From contig NW_005179283.1 of the NCBI RefSeq assembly GCF_000350225.1, positions 329,218 to 393,217 on the forward strand: 64,000 nucleotides of DNA, given 5' to 3'. Positions 45,898 to 56,200 of the stretch are shown piece after piece. Each line of letters begins with the position of its first letter. Within the stretch, counting starts at the first letter, position 1. The notes under the pieces were generated by a model that ran no database searches, was not told the DNA's origin, and was given only the letters and a program-made list of their open reading frames with translations. This DNA comes from Chondrus crispus. Lineage: Eukaryota > Rhodophyta > Florideophyceae > Gigartinales > Gigartinaceae. Position numbers and translations under genes: made by a program.

Positions 45898-46723
45898 CCA
45901 GCTGCGTGAGGGAAATCCATCACGCTGGAATTTGGGTGAAAATTAAGTGAATTCGGTGAATCACCGTCTCTGCGTGAAACTCACCGTCCACCTCACCGGC
46001 CTCACTCAAATCTTCACCAACTTCACCCAAATATTCACTGACCTCACCCAAATCTTGACAAGCCTCACGCAAGCCATCGCCTTGACACCGCTCAGGGACG
46101 CCTCAAAACCCCTCCCCTGTTCCCCATCCGTCCCCAACCCCTCCCGTGTTCCCTGTCCGTCCCCAGCCCGTCTCCTGTTCCCCGTGCGTCCCGGCCCTCC
46201 CCTGAGCCCATCCCGTATTCCCCGTCCGCCCCGGCCCTCCTCCCCTCACCCCATCCCGTGTTCCCCTCCGTCACCCGCCTTTTCCCTGAACCCATCCCGT
46301 GTACCCCGTCCGTCCCCCGCCCCTCCCGTGTCCCGCGTACGTCCCCCGCCCCTCCCGTGTCCCACGTACGTCACCCGCCCCTCCCCCGTCACCCTCCGCT
46401 CCTTGGTTTCCTGCGAACGAGTCTCCCACACGCTTTCTGCGCCCTATCGGCGCCTGCAGATCACAGCGCCCACACGTCTCACCGATTTGCCTGTGCCCTG
46501 ACTTCGGAGCTCCGCCCCGCCTGTAGCTCCCATACTGCTCCTCTGCTGTGCTGTGACGCACGCCGGTCCAAGACCGAGAATTTTTCTCCCTGTGTGGCGA
46601 CCAACATTGTGATGACCAACATCGATAGCGCTGGTCCGGCTGTGTCTGTGTTTGAACCCTCTCCTGTCAAAGGGCAAGAAGCAGACGTGCGAAGGTCTGT
46701 TTTCAAAGAGTTGCAATGTGATG
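45898..46723 (+). repeat. Left 826-bp terminal inverted repeat
   Basis: It starts CCAGCTGCGTGAGGG. Outer 200 bp hold AT-richer repeats built on cctcacccaaatcttcac. The middle holds 15-30 bp C-rich repeats (cccctcccgtgtcccacgta type). The inner part is ordinary. It opens Pro-rich frames that are not genes. It is the inverted copy of 50962-51787. Confidence 0.92.
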
Positions 46724-46823
46724 TATTTTTACCTTAAGTCACTACCTGCGCATTAGTTCATTTGCTGCCAGCACGAGAACGTCCTCGGGAGGATCTCGGA
46801 CCCCGCTCTTTCCGATTGGTAAG

Positions 46824-47084
46824 TCAGTCTACTGGAGCGCCCCGTGGGTCGTTTTTAGACCTGACCTTCTCCTCGAATGCTGCTTGATCATCGAAAGATA
46901 TCTTTTCTCTGACAAGAATCTTTTCTGAATGCCATTTCTCCCAGCAGCGTTTACAAATTGCCTGTCTGCATGTCGCACACCACTGTCGCATTCGTGGTCC
47001 CCCTTTCTTCCGGAAATTGCGTCCGTTCAGCTTTAACGAATAGCTGTATGAACATAAGGAACAGTAGCTCTCCTTTCCTTTCAA
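46824..47084 (-). CDS. Cys-rich zinc-finger end of the TIR-element transposase
   Basis: CSLCSYSYSLK, then WCATCRQAICKRCWEKWHS, gives a C-x2-C...C-x2-C-x4-C-x2-C..H layout like the cysteine-rich domain that ends piggyBac-type transposases and binds the element ends. An open stretch at 47468-47103 (FEAYKKGYLQGYNAVRHNV) links it to the nuclease block in another frame. Confidence 0.65.
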   Translation of the reverse strand: MKGKESYCSLCSYSYSLKLNGRNFRKKGGPRMRQWCATCRQAICKRCWEKWHSEKILVREKISFDDQAAFEEKVRSKNDPRGAPVD

Positions 47085-47383
47085 TCTCTGGTGTGAACTG
47101 TATCATGTCAATCTTCGAGCAACGTCTGCTGGTCGATTATACTTGGATACGGCATCCTTGACGTACAAAGACACAGAATTGAACTGCACGCTCCTATTTC
47201 TACTTACGTGACTTTGACGCTCTGAAGCTGTAAAATCCCTAGCAAGATGGCGAGCAATACTGGATATTGTTGAGCATCTTGACACATTGTGTCGCACAGC
47301 GTTATAACCTTGCAAATAACCTTTCTTGTAGGCCTCAAAATCTGGAAGAGCTCCTTGCGCTTTTGCCACAGAGAGGCGACGTA

Positions 47384-48628
47384 CTACCGCGACGTTGCTA
47401 ACCTGAGCACAGAGCAACCTTCCCCACACGCTAACCATTGGGTTTTCGGAAGCGTTGTGGTACGCCAAATTTTTAAAACCCGACTAAACTCGTCTACACC
47501 CCCCTTGACATGATTCCAAAACACCAAACTTGATGGACGTATCATTCTGGCTGGTGGAAGTGGCCTGTGCTGTCCAACCAAATGCTTGTGGGCTTGACTT
47601 AAACTATAAAAAGATCCAAAGGAATACAAGTCCGTCCCGTGTGTATTTGTGAGCAGCTCGTCGTACTCTCCCGGGATCAGTCGTGCGGACTTTCCGACCC
47701 ATTGGAAGCAGGAAAAGCGCAAGGATTCTAGAGAAAACTTATAATTGGCAATGAGAGATTCATGAAATACGAAAAGTACAGAGTAAATTATTTTCCCAAC
47801 TCCCCGTTCGCTGCCCTTGGCAATCACTAGTAAGACCCGCGGTTTTCCGAGAACAGCACAATGATGTAGGCATTGCAATCTGTACTGTGGCGTGGGAACC
47901 ACATCACGAAACACACGTAGTGTTTCATCACAGCGACCAACAGAATTTAAACGTAGAATCGGACCGTATATCTCTCGGGGTTTCTCAGCGTTCTGAATAG
48001 TTGCCAGTGCCGCCATAGTTTTGACTTCTATTGACCAAACGTTTATATCGTTGATATCGTCCTGAATCTCTGCGACACCATCTGGACTTCCGGCAATAAT
48101 ACTTGAAGACTTTGAGCTAATCAGGCCAACAGAGCATATGTATTTCACACAGTAGCGCATCGTCGAACCACTAAAAATTCCCACAGCCACATTACGATCG
48201 AAGAAATCTGGCAGACCTTTTACAACTTGAGTTTCGTTCACGGAGCCCTCTTTCATCCCCGGAGTGCCTGTCAATGGCTGCATAAACCATGACCCTAGAG
48301 ACCCAGTATACATTGCATGACGAAATCTCCTCGAGCTTGCAGCTCTACGCTCCTTATGGGTAAGGTTGGTCTGCTCTGTCACAATAATTTGAATGGCACC
48401 GCTAATGAGACCCTGTCTTAATTCCAACACTTTCGAAACAAGCTGCGGGCGGCGTGTTGACGCAGGTTCCCTGTATCCTAGCGTGCACAGAAAGCATGAC
48501 AGATGACTGACAGTGACTCTTCTGTCGCTAAGAGATTCGAGACTGCAGTTCCGCAACTCCTCGATGGCATCTGTAGTCGCGCCCTCGTCTGTACCAACTC
48601 GCTTTTGAAATCCCAGCGCGGCTGTCAC
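47384..48628 (-). CDS. YqaJ/lambda-exonuclease-like PD-(D/E)XK nuclease fused to a transposase C-terminal segment
   Basis: The 414-residue open block shows GSVNETQVVKGL (Glu near 132), then IIAGSPDGVAE (Asp183), WSIEVKTMAA (Glu201-Val-Lys203) and PQYRLQCLHHCAVLG (Gln252). This is the motif order of the YqaJ/lambda exonuclease branch of PD-(D/E)XK nucleases, which resect DNA ends 5' to 3'. Toward the end, LVFWNHVKGGVDEFSRVLK (368-386) resembles the C-terminal helix region of IS4/piggyBac-like transposases. The frame is open upstream of the listed start, toward the gap, so it is likely part of a longer protein. Confidence 0.72.
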   Translation of the reverse strand: MTAALGFQKRVGTDEGATTDAIEELRNCSLESLSDRRVTVSHLSCFLCTLGYREPASTRRPQLVSKVLELRQGLISGAIQIIVTEQTNLTHKERRAASSRRFRHAMYTGSLGSWFMQPLTGTPGMKEGSVNETQVVKGLPDFFDRNVAVGIFSGSTMRYCVKYICSVGLISSKSSSIIAGSPDGVAEIQDDINDINVWSIEVKTMAALATIQNAEKPREIYGPILRLNSVGRCDETLRVFRDVVPTPQYRLQCLHHCAVLGKPRVLLVIAKGSERGVGKIIYSVLFVFHESLIANYKFSLESLRFSCFQWVGKSARLIPGEYDELLTNTHGTDLYSFGSFYSLSQAHKHLVGQHRPLPPARMIRPSSLVFWNHVKGGVDEFSRVLKIWRTTTLPKTQWLACGEGCSVLRLATSR

Positions 48629-48714
48629 GTCATCCCATTTGAATTTGATGGTAGATTCCGCCTCTTCGGCGTTTTATGGTAGTGCTTTTGTGCCTCGAAT
48701 GAAGATTTTCCCAC

Positions 48715-48766
48715 GTATCAACTCCGAGATACCATACTATGGTATCTCGGAGTTGATACGCGCAGT
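48715..48766. repeat. Fold-back hairpin near the second gap
   Basis: The string cgtatcaactccgagatacc is followed after a few bases by its reverse complement, giving arms of about 24 bp with almost no loop, some 50 bp from the N run. Confidence 0.85.
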
Positions 48767-48818
48767 TGATTTTTGTGCAGCATTTGACCCACTACCATAA
48801 GGTAGAAGAGTGGAGAGG

Positions 48819-48918
48819 NNNNNNNNNNNNNNNNNNNNNNNNNNNNNNNNNNNNNNNNNNNNNNNNNNNNNNNNNNNNNNNNNNNNNNNNNNNNNNNNNN
48901 NNNNNNNNNNNNNNNNNN
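48819..48918. other. Assembly gap (100 N)
   Basis: Exactly 100 N inside the TIR transposon, so the joining region of the DDE and nuclease parts is unknown. Confidence 0.98.
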
Positions 48919-49178
48919 TTGGGGATTTACTTCGGGTCGGACGTGTGGCATATACTAGCTGACGTCGGAGCGATAATTAATTAAACTAAAATTACTAAAT
49001 TGGACGACGGCGGCGATGGCCGGAGAAACTCCTCTTGGGGAGGTATGACAACCAGTAAGTGTGCTGGTCAAATGCTGCACAAAAACCATTAAAAACGCAT
49101 GAGTGGTCCTTGACGTGCACATAAAAGCTCTCCTCAAGAATCACCCCGGGTCTTCTGACTGAAGCAAGGTCATGTGCT

Positions 49179-50183
49179 TCACACCTGAAAGTGCAAAGCC
49201 GACTCGCAATCGATCCACAGACATATCCGAAAAATGGGCACTCCTGCTACAGCTCCCCGTTCTGTTAATACTCTGCTCAACTCCTGTAGCACTTTAAATT
49301 TCCTGAAAGTGTTCAGCCGTTCTCTCACCATCGCTGCGGCGAGTTTTCCAGCGATACTCACTTTTTGGGATTAATGTGAACAAATGTGCCCGAAACAAAC
49401 TCGTATTGTTGTGGTACACTGCCGCCACACGTCCTGTAAAGCTTTCCCTGTACACAATCGCTTGAATTTTTCCCCTGATGCTCGAGACTGCTTTCGTATT
49501 GCGCTATAAACCGCCCTGCAGCCTTTTTCACTAATTTCCATACCCTTGTGTCTTTTAGATATAGGTCCGTCACCAAAGACAAACGGATAATCTAAACTTC
49601 GCTTGTGCGTGCCAATTCCAGTGGCACCGAGAGTATCATTCAATAAATCTACAGTTTCCTTTGCGTTATAGCCTCTGTCCGCAGCAAAGAACGCGTCGCT
49701 CATTGGTGCTATTGCGCCTGGTGTTGCAGCGCCTTGCGACAGTTGGACAAGTATTTTCCATACGTGAATAATGTTTTCTCTCGGCCTTGAGTAGTGACTG
49801 GCAAGAAATGCTGAGGTCAATGCAGAGCACAGGACGTTATTGACGGGCCCCAAGGCCTTCTCAGGATTCTTAAGTTGGGACCGGTTTGTGAACTGTGTAA
49901 CTGCTCGTGAACGTAACCGCTGATGATTGTTGTCTAAGCTCAGAATAGTATGACCTGGTATGTAAAGTATGGCGCGTTTCATCGCTGCAAGTTCATTTTC
50001 CAGCTCTGTAATGAGCTGGTTTCCTAACACGGGCCTATTTTGCCATCCGTCTCCCAAGTGCTGAACTCTTTGCCTCCGTTCCGTTGTCGCACTTAACGCC
50101 GACCAGATGTCATTGTGGCGTTGCCTGCTTAGTTCCGTTTGAAAATAGAAGTCCTGATTTTCTGGGGCTGTTATAGTCGCCAC
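49179..50183 (-). CDS. DDE transposase core of the TIR element
   Basis: The main block (50183-49371) holds HTILSLDNNHQRLRSRAV (Asp84), NPEKALGPVNNVLCSALTS, FFAADRGYNAKETVDLLND (Asp169 in an A-D-R-G-Y signature seen in IS4-type transposases), GTHKRSLDYPFVFGDGP and SEKGCRAVYS. The reading passes to another frame near 49580 (LYRTCGGSVPQQYEFVSG, TFVHINPKK) and again at 49361-49179. The A-D-R-G-Y block and the later VDEFSR segment together point to an RNase H-like DDE enzyme. Frame changes may be introns, sequencing errors or damage. Confidence 0.65.
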
Positions 50184-50268
50184 ATTGCTTCCATATGATA
50201 CTGCCAGGACGTGGGTTATTATGACTTTTCATATCTCGTTCACAGTCGTGGGAGAATTTTCCGTGCCT

Positions 50269-50942
50269 TCAGTACCCTGTTAATATGTGCTTTGAGCTTA
50301 CAAAGCAAGGCGTCCGGCAAAAAACGTTCAAAATCCCCAACCGCGACCACAAACTCTCTGTGACGATCTGATCTTCCTTTGCGGTGACCTTAATTTCTCG
50401 TACAGCGTTTTCCAAGACGCCATTCGCCTCCCGCACAAAGCGCTCACCTAACAGTTCATCAGCGTCGTCCGGCTCGATTTGTACGTCGTCAAAAGCAGAG
50501 GCGTACTCCCACCCAGGCAAACCACCATGCCGCTGTGCGGCTCAGAAAAATGGCAGACAAAAAAGTCCTCAGTTGCGAGTCTTCTCGCCACATTCTCGTT
50601 TGACGGAATTAATTCTCTAACATTCGGCCGCTCAGGAACTGCATCTCGGTACAGTTGCTCTAATTCATGGTCCGAAATGACGATTTCTGCTTGAGAAAGT
50701 GACTCATCAGAGCTGTGTTCATTTTCTCGAGAGCAATGGCCGTAGTCCTTCTCCCCTTCATCTGCCTCAAAAACGGATGACAAAGGAGATTCCATTTCGT
50801 CAGAAAAAGGGCAATCGGACCCCGATAGGACATCATCTGTAGCACTCTCGCCTCGATCTGCGTGTATGCATACGTCCTCAGGAGAGAAGGCCAGCTTACG
50901 GCGAATGCGTGCGGCTTCATCTGTTACATTTTCTGCTTCCAA
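50269..50942 (-). CDS. Acidic N-terminal region of the TIR-element transposase
   Basis: 50942-50448 is rich in Glu, Asp and Ser (DEMESPLSSVFEADEGEKD). The neighbouring frame 50520-50269 continues with GWEYASAFDDVQIEPDD and LGERFVREANGVLENAVREI. One frame change lies near 50520. Acidic leaders of this kind precede the core in piggyBac-like and related transposases. It begins about 20 bp inside the right inverted repeat. Confidence 0.5.
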
Positions 50943-50961
50943 CAGTGCCCTGCCTCGAATC

Positions 50962-51787
50962 CATCACATTGCAACTCTTTGAAAACAGACCTTCGCACGT
51001 CTGCTTCTTGCCCTTTGACAGGAGAGGGTTCAAACACAGACACAGCCGGACCAGCGCTATCGATGTTGGTCATCACAATGTTGGTCGCCACACAGGGAGA
51101 AAAATTCTCGGTCTTGGACCGGCGTGCGTCACAGCGCAGCAGAGGAGCAGTATAGGAGCTACAGGCGGGACGGAGCTCCGAAGTCAGGGCACAGGCAAAT
51201 CGGTGAGACGTGTGGGCGCTGTGATCTGCAGGCGCCGATAGGGCGCAGAAAGCGTGTGGGAGACTCGTTCGCAGGAAACCAAGGAGCGGAGGGTGACGGG
51301 GGAGGGGCGGGTGAAGTACGTGGGACACGGGAGGGGCGGGGGACGTACGCGGGACACGGGAGGGGCGGGGGACGGACGGGGTACACGGGATGGGTTCAGG
51401 GAAAAGGCGGGTGACGGAGGGGAACACGGGATGGGGTGAGGGGAGGAGGGCCGGGGCGGACGGGGAATACGGGATGGGCTCAGGGGAGGGCCGGGACGCA
51501 CGGGGAACAGGAGACGGGCTGGGGACGGACAGGGAACACGGGAGGGGTTGGGGACGGATGGGGAACAGGGGAGGGGTTTTGAGGCGTCCCTGAGCGGTGT
51601 CAAGGCGATGGCTTGCGTGAGGCTTGTCAAGATTTGGGTGAGGTCAGTGAATATTTGGGTGAAGTTGGTGAAGATTTGAGTGAGGCCGGTGAGGTGGACG
51701 GTGAGTTTCACGCAGAGACGGTGATTCACCGAATTCACTTAATTTTCACCCAAATTCCAGCGTGATGGATTTCCCTCACGCAGCTGG
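50962..51787 (-). repeat. Right 826-bp terminal inverted repeat
   Basis: Inverted copy of 45898-46723 with only a handful of differences over its length. Its outer edge interrupts the MULE transposase right after the SDRDKGIAKAI block. Confidence 0.92.
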
Positions 51788-52477
51788 CACGGGAATAGCC
51801 TTGGCGATTCCTTTGTCGCGATCGCTCACAATGGTTGCTCTTTCAGCACGCCGACGATACTTTATCTGCACAAACTGCAATACTCGAGACCACGAGGCTT
51901 CACTCTCGTTAGCGCAGAGCCACACGTGGCATAGTGGGACTATGTTGAAATTGCTTGTCATTCCAATGGCAATGTACAAAGTGTGCGACTCAAGAGAGAC
52001 CTTGCAAGAGCACGCGTCCAGATTGAAAATGCCAAGCAAATCCTCATACACATCGAGCGAATGCTTGAATGCCAAGAAAACGCCATCGACATACTTCTTG
52101 GTCGGCATCGCAACTGACTCCAGCAACTCCTTATTCCTCGCCAGCCACTCCTTTTTCCGGCCATTACTCCACAATCGACAGGCAAGAATCTCCTCAGTTG
52201 TCTTGTCACCAGCTTTCGCCAGCAACTTCTTTCGCCCTCGCGCGTGCTCCGCCCCCGCGCACCCGACCACAACTTTAGGCATCTCCTTGGAATGGATGGT
52301 CGAAAACTCGAAAACATGCCCCTGCGCTTCGAGTTTGGACTTGAGAACTGGCAGCAAAGTCACGTTGTCATGTGGACGTCCGAAAACATGGGCACTTGCA
52401 ATGACCCTGATCCGCCTGAACTGATTGGCGGTGAGGTGCTTCGGATACATCACCACACGGTCGAGGTGTGACATCAA
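51776..52477 (-). pseudogene. MULE transposase catalytic part
   Basis: The 233-residue open block carries IFNLDACSCKVSLESHTLYI (first Asp), SNFNIVPLCHVWLCANESEASW (second region, with the E-x-E-x-SW pattern) and TIVSDRDKGIAKAI, the conserved block before the final catalytic Glu. This is the MULE transposase (DDE) core. It is cut off at the inserted transposon after AIPV; the last residues read into the inverted repeat. Upstream (N-terminal) reading continues beyond 52552 after a palindromic stretch. Confidence 0.85.
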
Positions 52478-52551
52478 TTCTGCGGAATTGATGCATCAAT
52501 TGACCAGAGCGCGGGAAGACCATGGTATTCCCGCGCTCGGGTCAAGTTTGA
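52478..52551. repeat. Double fold-back between MULE transposase blocks
   Basis: Two hairpins in tandem (attctgcggaat / aattgatgcatcaatt and gcgcgggaa...ttcccgcgc) separate the catalytic and N-terminal frames. They may have arisen by fold-back duplication within the gene. Confidence 0.6.
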
Positions 52552-53211
52552 TCAAGGGCGCCACATGCCGAGACAGGTCGAGGTTGCGATAAGCACAGCA
52601 TGGCTCGTTTGTGGCGGTTTGCTCATGGCCCCAGATATTTGACACTTTGACACCACCCAGTCACCCTTCTTCCGATCAAACCTTGATTCGACAGAAAAGG
52701 AGTCTCGCCATACCCGGGCGCTTGAAGCAGGAGACGCGACAACATGGTAGTTCTCATTTGTCGGAAATACAAGCGTAATGGCCAAATTTTCTGCTGCCTC
52801 CCTCAAATCGTGCATAAGGAAGGACTTTGTCGGGTGACAGCAATCTAATGAGATCCTGGCGCGGTAACCGCCGCCAGGCGTAGTCGCCACCTGCGCGATA
52901 GTCCGCAGTTCTGGGAGTCCGCCCTCCTCCTCCTCCATTTCTTCTTGTCTGCGCTTCGTGGTTGCTCTTGAACGACGAGCCGACTCCCGATTCTTGGCCT
53001 GATGGAATATTTTCAGTGCTGTGGCTTTCTCCTCCTCATTCAAACTCGACAGATCTGGTTTTGGGATGTCTTCATACGCTTTGCGACCTCCGCCAGCTTG
53101 CGGACCCACGACGGTCTCGTTATCGCCGTCTTCACTTGAGAGGATGACTTCCTCCTCACTCTCATCAGAAGTATCGTCGCTGCCGCCGCCATTGCCGCCG
53201 GTAGAGTCTCA
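52552..53211 (-). pseudogene. MULE transposase N-terminal part
   Basis: An acidic start (SDDTSDESEEEVILSSEDGD) has no ATG of its own. A basic coiled stretch (RRSRATTKRRQEEMEEEEGG) follows, then a FLYWCH/WRKY-like region, SFSVESRFDRKKGDWVVSKC with a later His. Such a finger precedes the MULE catalytic domain and binds the element ends. It lies in line with the catalytic part at 52477. Confidence 0.7.
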
Positions 53212-53576
53212 CGGAAAAATACCGTTGTTTGATTGAGCTGCGCGCCGCCGTTCGTTGGGATCACGACGGGCAGATGCAGTTATAGTCCGCCCTTCCGCCC
53301 CTCGCCCTCCCATCGCGCTTGTGAGGATGTAGGGACACCAAATGCTACTCTTTGCGCCAGGGCGTCGAGGCGCCACCAACACGTCACCGGTCGCGACGGA
53401 GAGCGCAGCACTAGCGTGCTTGGGCGCGACCTGCTTCTTACACCACGGTGGCGGCGCCCCGTGCGTGTTAGAGCACCGTGCTGGGTCGTGCGCCAATTTC
53501 CCGCCAAAACGGTGTCGTGCGACTCTAATTCGCCACGGATTTCTTACAAACAGAGGTGCTGATGCTCTCTTTTCTA
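53212..53576. other. GC-rich non-coding part of the MULE
   Basis: Probable upstream region of the MULE transposase, between its N-terminus and the repeat array. The plus frame 53342-53770 runs through this and into the array and is not gene-like. Confidence 0.45.
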
Positions 53577-53995
53577 TGACGGCGAGGTTGGTATCGACTC
53601 CGTTTCTGACTGTGGTTTGGGATAATTCTGTTCACTTCATGACGGTCGTTTCGGTTAAACCAACGTCTCTGACTCTCAAATGGATTATGCGTGAAATTTC
53701 GACAGAAATTGGAGTTCCAGGGTTTGTTTCTGATCGGTGTATTGGGTATTCCGTTTCCTTTGACGGGTGAATAGATTAATACAGAAGTACGACAGCCATG
53801 TTGACTAAAACCTTGCTGTTAACTGGCATTTTGATTAATAGGTGTTGATAATGACGGTTATGAGCGGTAAACATTTCATTCCGCGGGTGTGTTGAATATA
53901 AAGATATGCCTGACAGGCACTTCGATTAGCGTTAATTCTTTGAAGGCCATTTGGAGTACCTACGCTCATTGTGATGGGCATTTTGCAAATTTTTG
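53577..53995 (-). repeat. Right inverted end of MULE: degenerate 30-bp array
   Basis: TGAC-type anchors (the reverse complement of GTCAG) recur at 53577, 53607, 53640, 53670, 53700, 53731, 53761, 53790, 53824, 53852, 53883, 53911, 53941 and 53972. This is the same 28-33 bp beat as the left end, in the opposite orientation. Confidence 0.85.
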
Positions 53996-54440
53996 TAGAT
54001 TGTTCTGTATATTAAATATGGAGCGGACCGATGGCGGTAGGAGGACAAGAACGGACTTGTCCACGACCTACCGCCAAGTGCAGTCCATCCAGCATATTCT
54101 ATCCACGCGCCTTCGCCCTCGCGTTCGTTAGAAGGGAGGAAGCGGGTAGGGGACACACGCGTACGCAAGCGAGCCTAGATCCGCCTCCGCCCGTCAGCGC
54201 TGGTTCGTTTCCCAGCGCTGCTCCGGGGCGTCGAGGCGTAGATCGGCTCGTGCGTACGCTCGTTCCCGACCGTCCCGCTATACCACGCTACCAGGGCCCG
54301 CTTCCCTGTCTCGTTAGCTGGTGCTTCAGTCGTCTTCCCATTCCAACGGGGTCTAGTAGACCCCGTTGGAACGGGAAGACGGCTGTACTACATCGGACTG
54401 CGCATACACCCTCAGTTGTCTGGGAGGTGTTTATGCTACA

Positions 54441-56200
54441 CGGGGGTCATGTCTTAACACCTCGGATACTTGTTCCAGTACAGTGTGGTACAACCGTAGG
54501 GACGCTAAAACCGTACCGTAGAAAGGACAGGCTGTACCTGAAATGAGGGAGCCTAGGGGACGGCTACACTCGAACGTCCGGTAGAATAATCCGGAACGGT
54601 ACGAAGGACTGGACAAAGGAGGCACACTGCACTGGACACGCGCAGTCGTACTGGGGTGTAGAGCAGTACGACCGGTAGCGAGCTGGAAACCTGAAGGACT
54701 CGCTTGACCGTACGGTAAAAGGTGCAGGGTAGGAAGTAAGGGGAGGCGTGCTTGCCTCAGTTTACCCCCAGCCCGGTGTCCGACTACTAGCGGGTATAAG
54801 ATAGGGGGAGTCCCCCTATCTTATACCCCCTAGTAGGGCGGTGGCACCGGACGGACTACACTAGCTGTACATACTGTAGCCAACTTACTGTAGCTTACGG
54901 TAACCAAAAATTAACTGCTCTGCTAACCCACCGATCGGTCGCGCACCACGTGTACACTTGCACTAGCTGGTGCCACTAACTACACGTGGGTCACCGACGT
55001 GGCCACTCAACCAGGTACTCTCCACATGTCTACCGAATCGTTTACATCTTACTAGTAGTAAGATGTACAGTAGTACTGTACTCATGCGGGGTCCCTCGCG
55101 CCGGCCTAGTACAGTAGCGCCACTTGGCACTTGTACTACAACAGTGTAATAATATGGATCCTTCCGGTTCGGTTTTACCCCGTCACAGAGGGGGTGTCCA
55201 CGGCAGCGGTAAAATTACAACACCACCGACCTCTCTTTGAGGGCGGCGGTTATGACTCCGGTAATCGGAAGAGTGGAATTGCGATCCCGGAGGGGATAGG
55301 GCTCAATGGGCATACGCTTCCACCAGGCGGTGGACCGAACAAACTGGGGAGCGTGTGCTTCCGGCCCTCAAGAATAACCCGCACGGGACGACCTGCCTCT
55401 TCCTCCTAAGTTCTCGCCCAGGGGGCCGCTACCCCCTTTTACTCTGGGGGCGTACTGCCTCGCCCCTAAGTACGTCGACCTCCGGCGGCCGGGCAGTACA
55501 GTAGTGATCCACTTCTACTTTGGATCACTACAGTGGAGTACCTCTACTGTACTCCACCGGGGAGTAGCCTGCACAGCGGCACACGTGGCGGTACTCCTGC
55601 CACCTGTACTCGCAGGCAGAGCGCGCACCACTTGTGATAGCTGGGACTCCCCCAGCTGACACTCCTATTACACTAATTTCTACGCCCCTACAGTAGGACC
55701 TTCTAGTCTACTGTACCCGATCGGGACGTTATACGTATGGCGGTACACGTGGCCATTCCGTCGCCACCTGTCACCCATGGCGGTACGTGCACCCCGTGTA
55801 CAAGCTGAATTATCCCCTGCCTTTCCAGTATCGTCTGATCACCCCTACGGGATCTCCCTCCGGGTCGTTACGTTTACCGACACCGGTCGGTACCCGTTCT
55901 CCCACAAACAGTTCCTTCCGCCCAGTGCATGCCGGGTACTGTACACAATTGAAATAGTATCGCCACAACTACTAACTATCGTACCAGTCCCGCCACTTCA
56001 CGTGTGCGCTACTTTACACGCTTAATAGCTGCGAACTACCGCGCGGACAACACGTGTGCTACCGTACACGCACACTATGTCACGACCGATGGGCAAGTGC
56101 GACCGCTCCCCATACGTGGCCGCCTCACTCACTTGTGGACCCACCGTATACGGCCGCCAGAATAAGAACCACTGCGTGCGCCGGTCGTTATAAAACACAC
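54441..56200. repeat. Mosaic of LTR-A pieces and other GTAC/CACGTG-rich repeats
   Basis: 54441-54490 continues the split LTR-A. 55905-56195 matches the LTR-A end with its 50-bp units (CACGTGTGCGCTACT). Between lie hairpins at 54785-54835 (about 22-bp arms), 55043-55063 and 55508-55537, and GTAC-rich sequence. No gene is supported. Confidence 0.6.

Larger units (their letters stand above)
45898..51787 (-). mobile_element. 5.9-kb DNA transposon with 826-bp inverted repeats encoding DDE transposase and YqaJ-like nuclease
   Basis: Terminal inverted repeats 45898-46723 and 50962-51787 are each 826 bp and about 99% identical, so the insertion is young. All internal reading is on minus: an acidic N-terminal region (50942-50269), a DDE core (50183-49179), a 100-N gap, a YqaJ-like nuclease with a transposase C-terminal segment (48628-47384), and a Cys-rich finger (47084-46824). 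It sits inside the MULE transposase gene. The target duplication is unclear. The family is not one I can name: the nuclease recalls ISL2EU elements, the core recalls IS4/piggyBac-like transposases. Confidence 0.85.
42994..53995 (-). mobile_element. Mutator-like (MULE) transposon with tandem-repeat inverted ends, hosting later insertions
   Basis: It is bounded by the 9-bp duplication TAGATTGTT (42985-42993, 53996-54004), the size Mutator elements make. Both ends are degenerate 30-bp arrays in opposite orientation. It encodes a MULE transposase on minus: N-terminal part 53211-52552, catalytic part 52477-51788, and SWIM finger and tail 45890-45083. The last is separated from the catalytic part by the inserted 45898-51787 transposon. 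A solo LTR-B (44390-45059) is a second insertion. Without these two the element is about 4.4 kb. It also contains a host-like coding fragment (43988-44389). Confidence 0.88.
42697..54440 (+). mobile_element. Solo LTR-B copy interrupted by the Mutator-like element
   Basis: The LTR-B unit (homologue of 57032-57715) is present as 42697-42993 and 54005-54440, about 733 bp in all. It is flanked by the 5-bp duplication CGGGG (42692-42696 and 54441-54445). Its ends are of TAGTATAACC and GGTGTTTATGCTACA type. It sits inside LTR-A. No internal retroelement genes accompany it, so it is a solo LTR. Confidence 0.85.

Noticed and set aside
45947-46737. Pro-rich 184- and 159-residue proteins in the inverted repeats (and at 50924-51738)
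   Set aside because: Present identically in both inverted repeats, built from C-rich tandem repeats, no domain.
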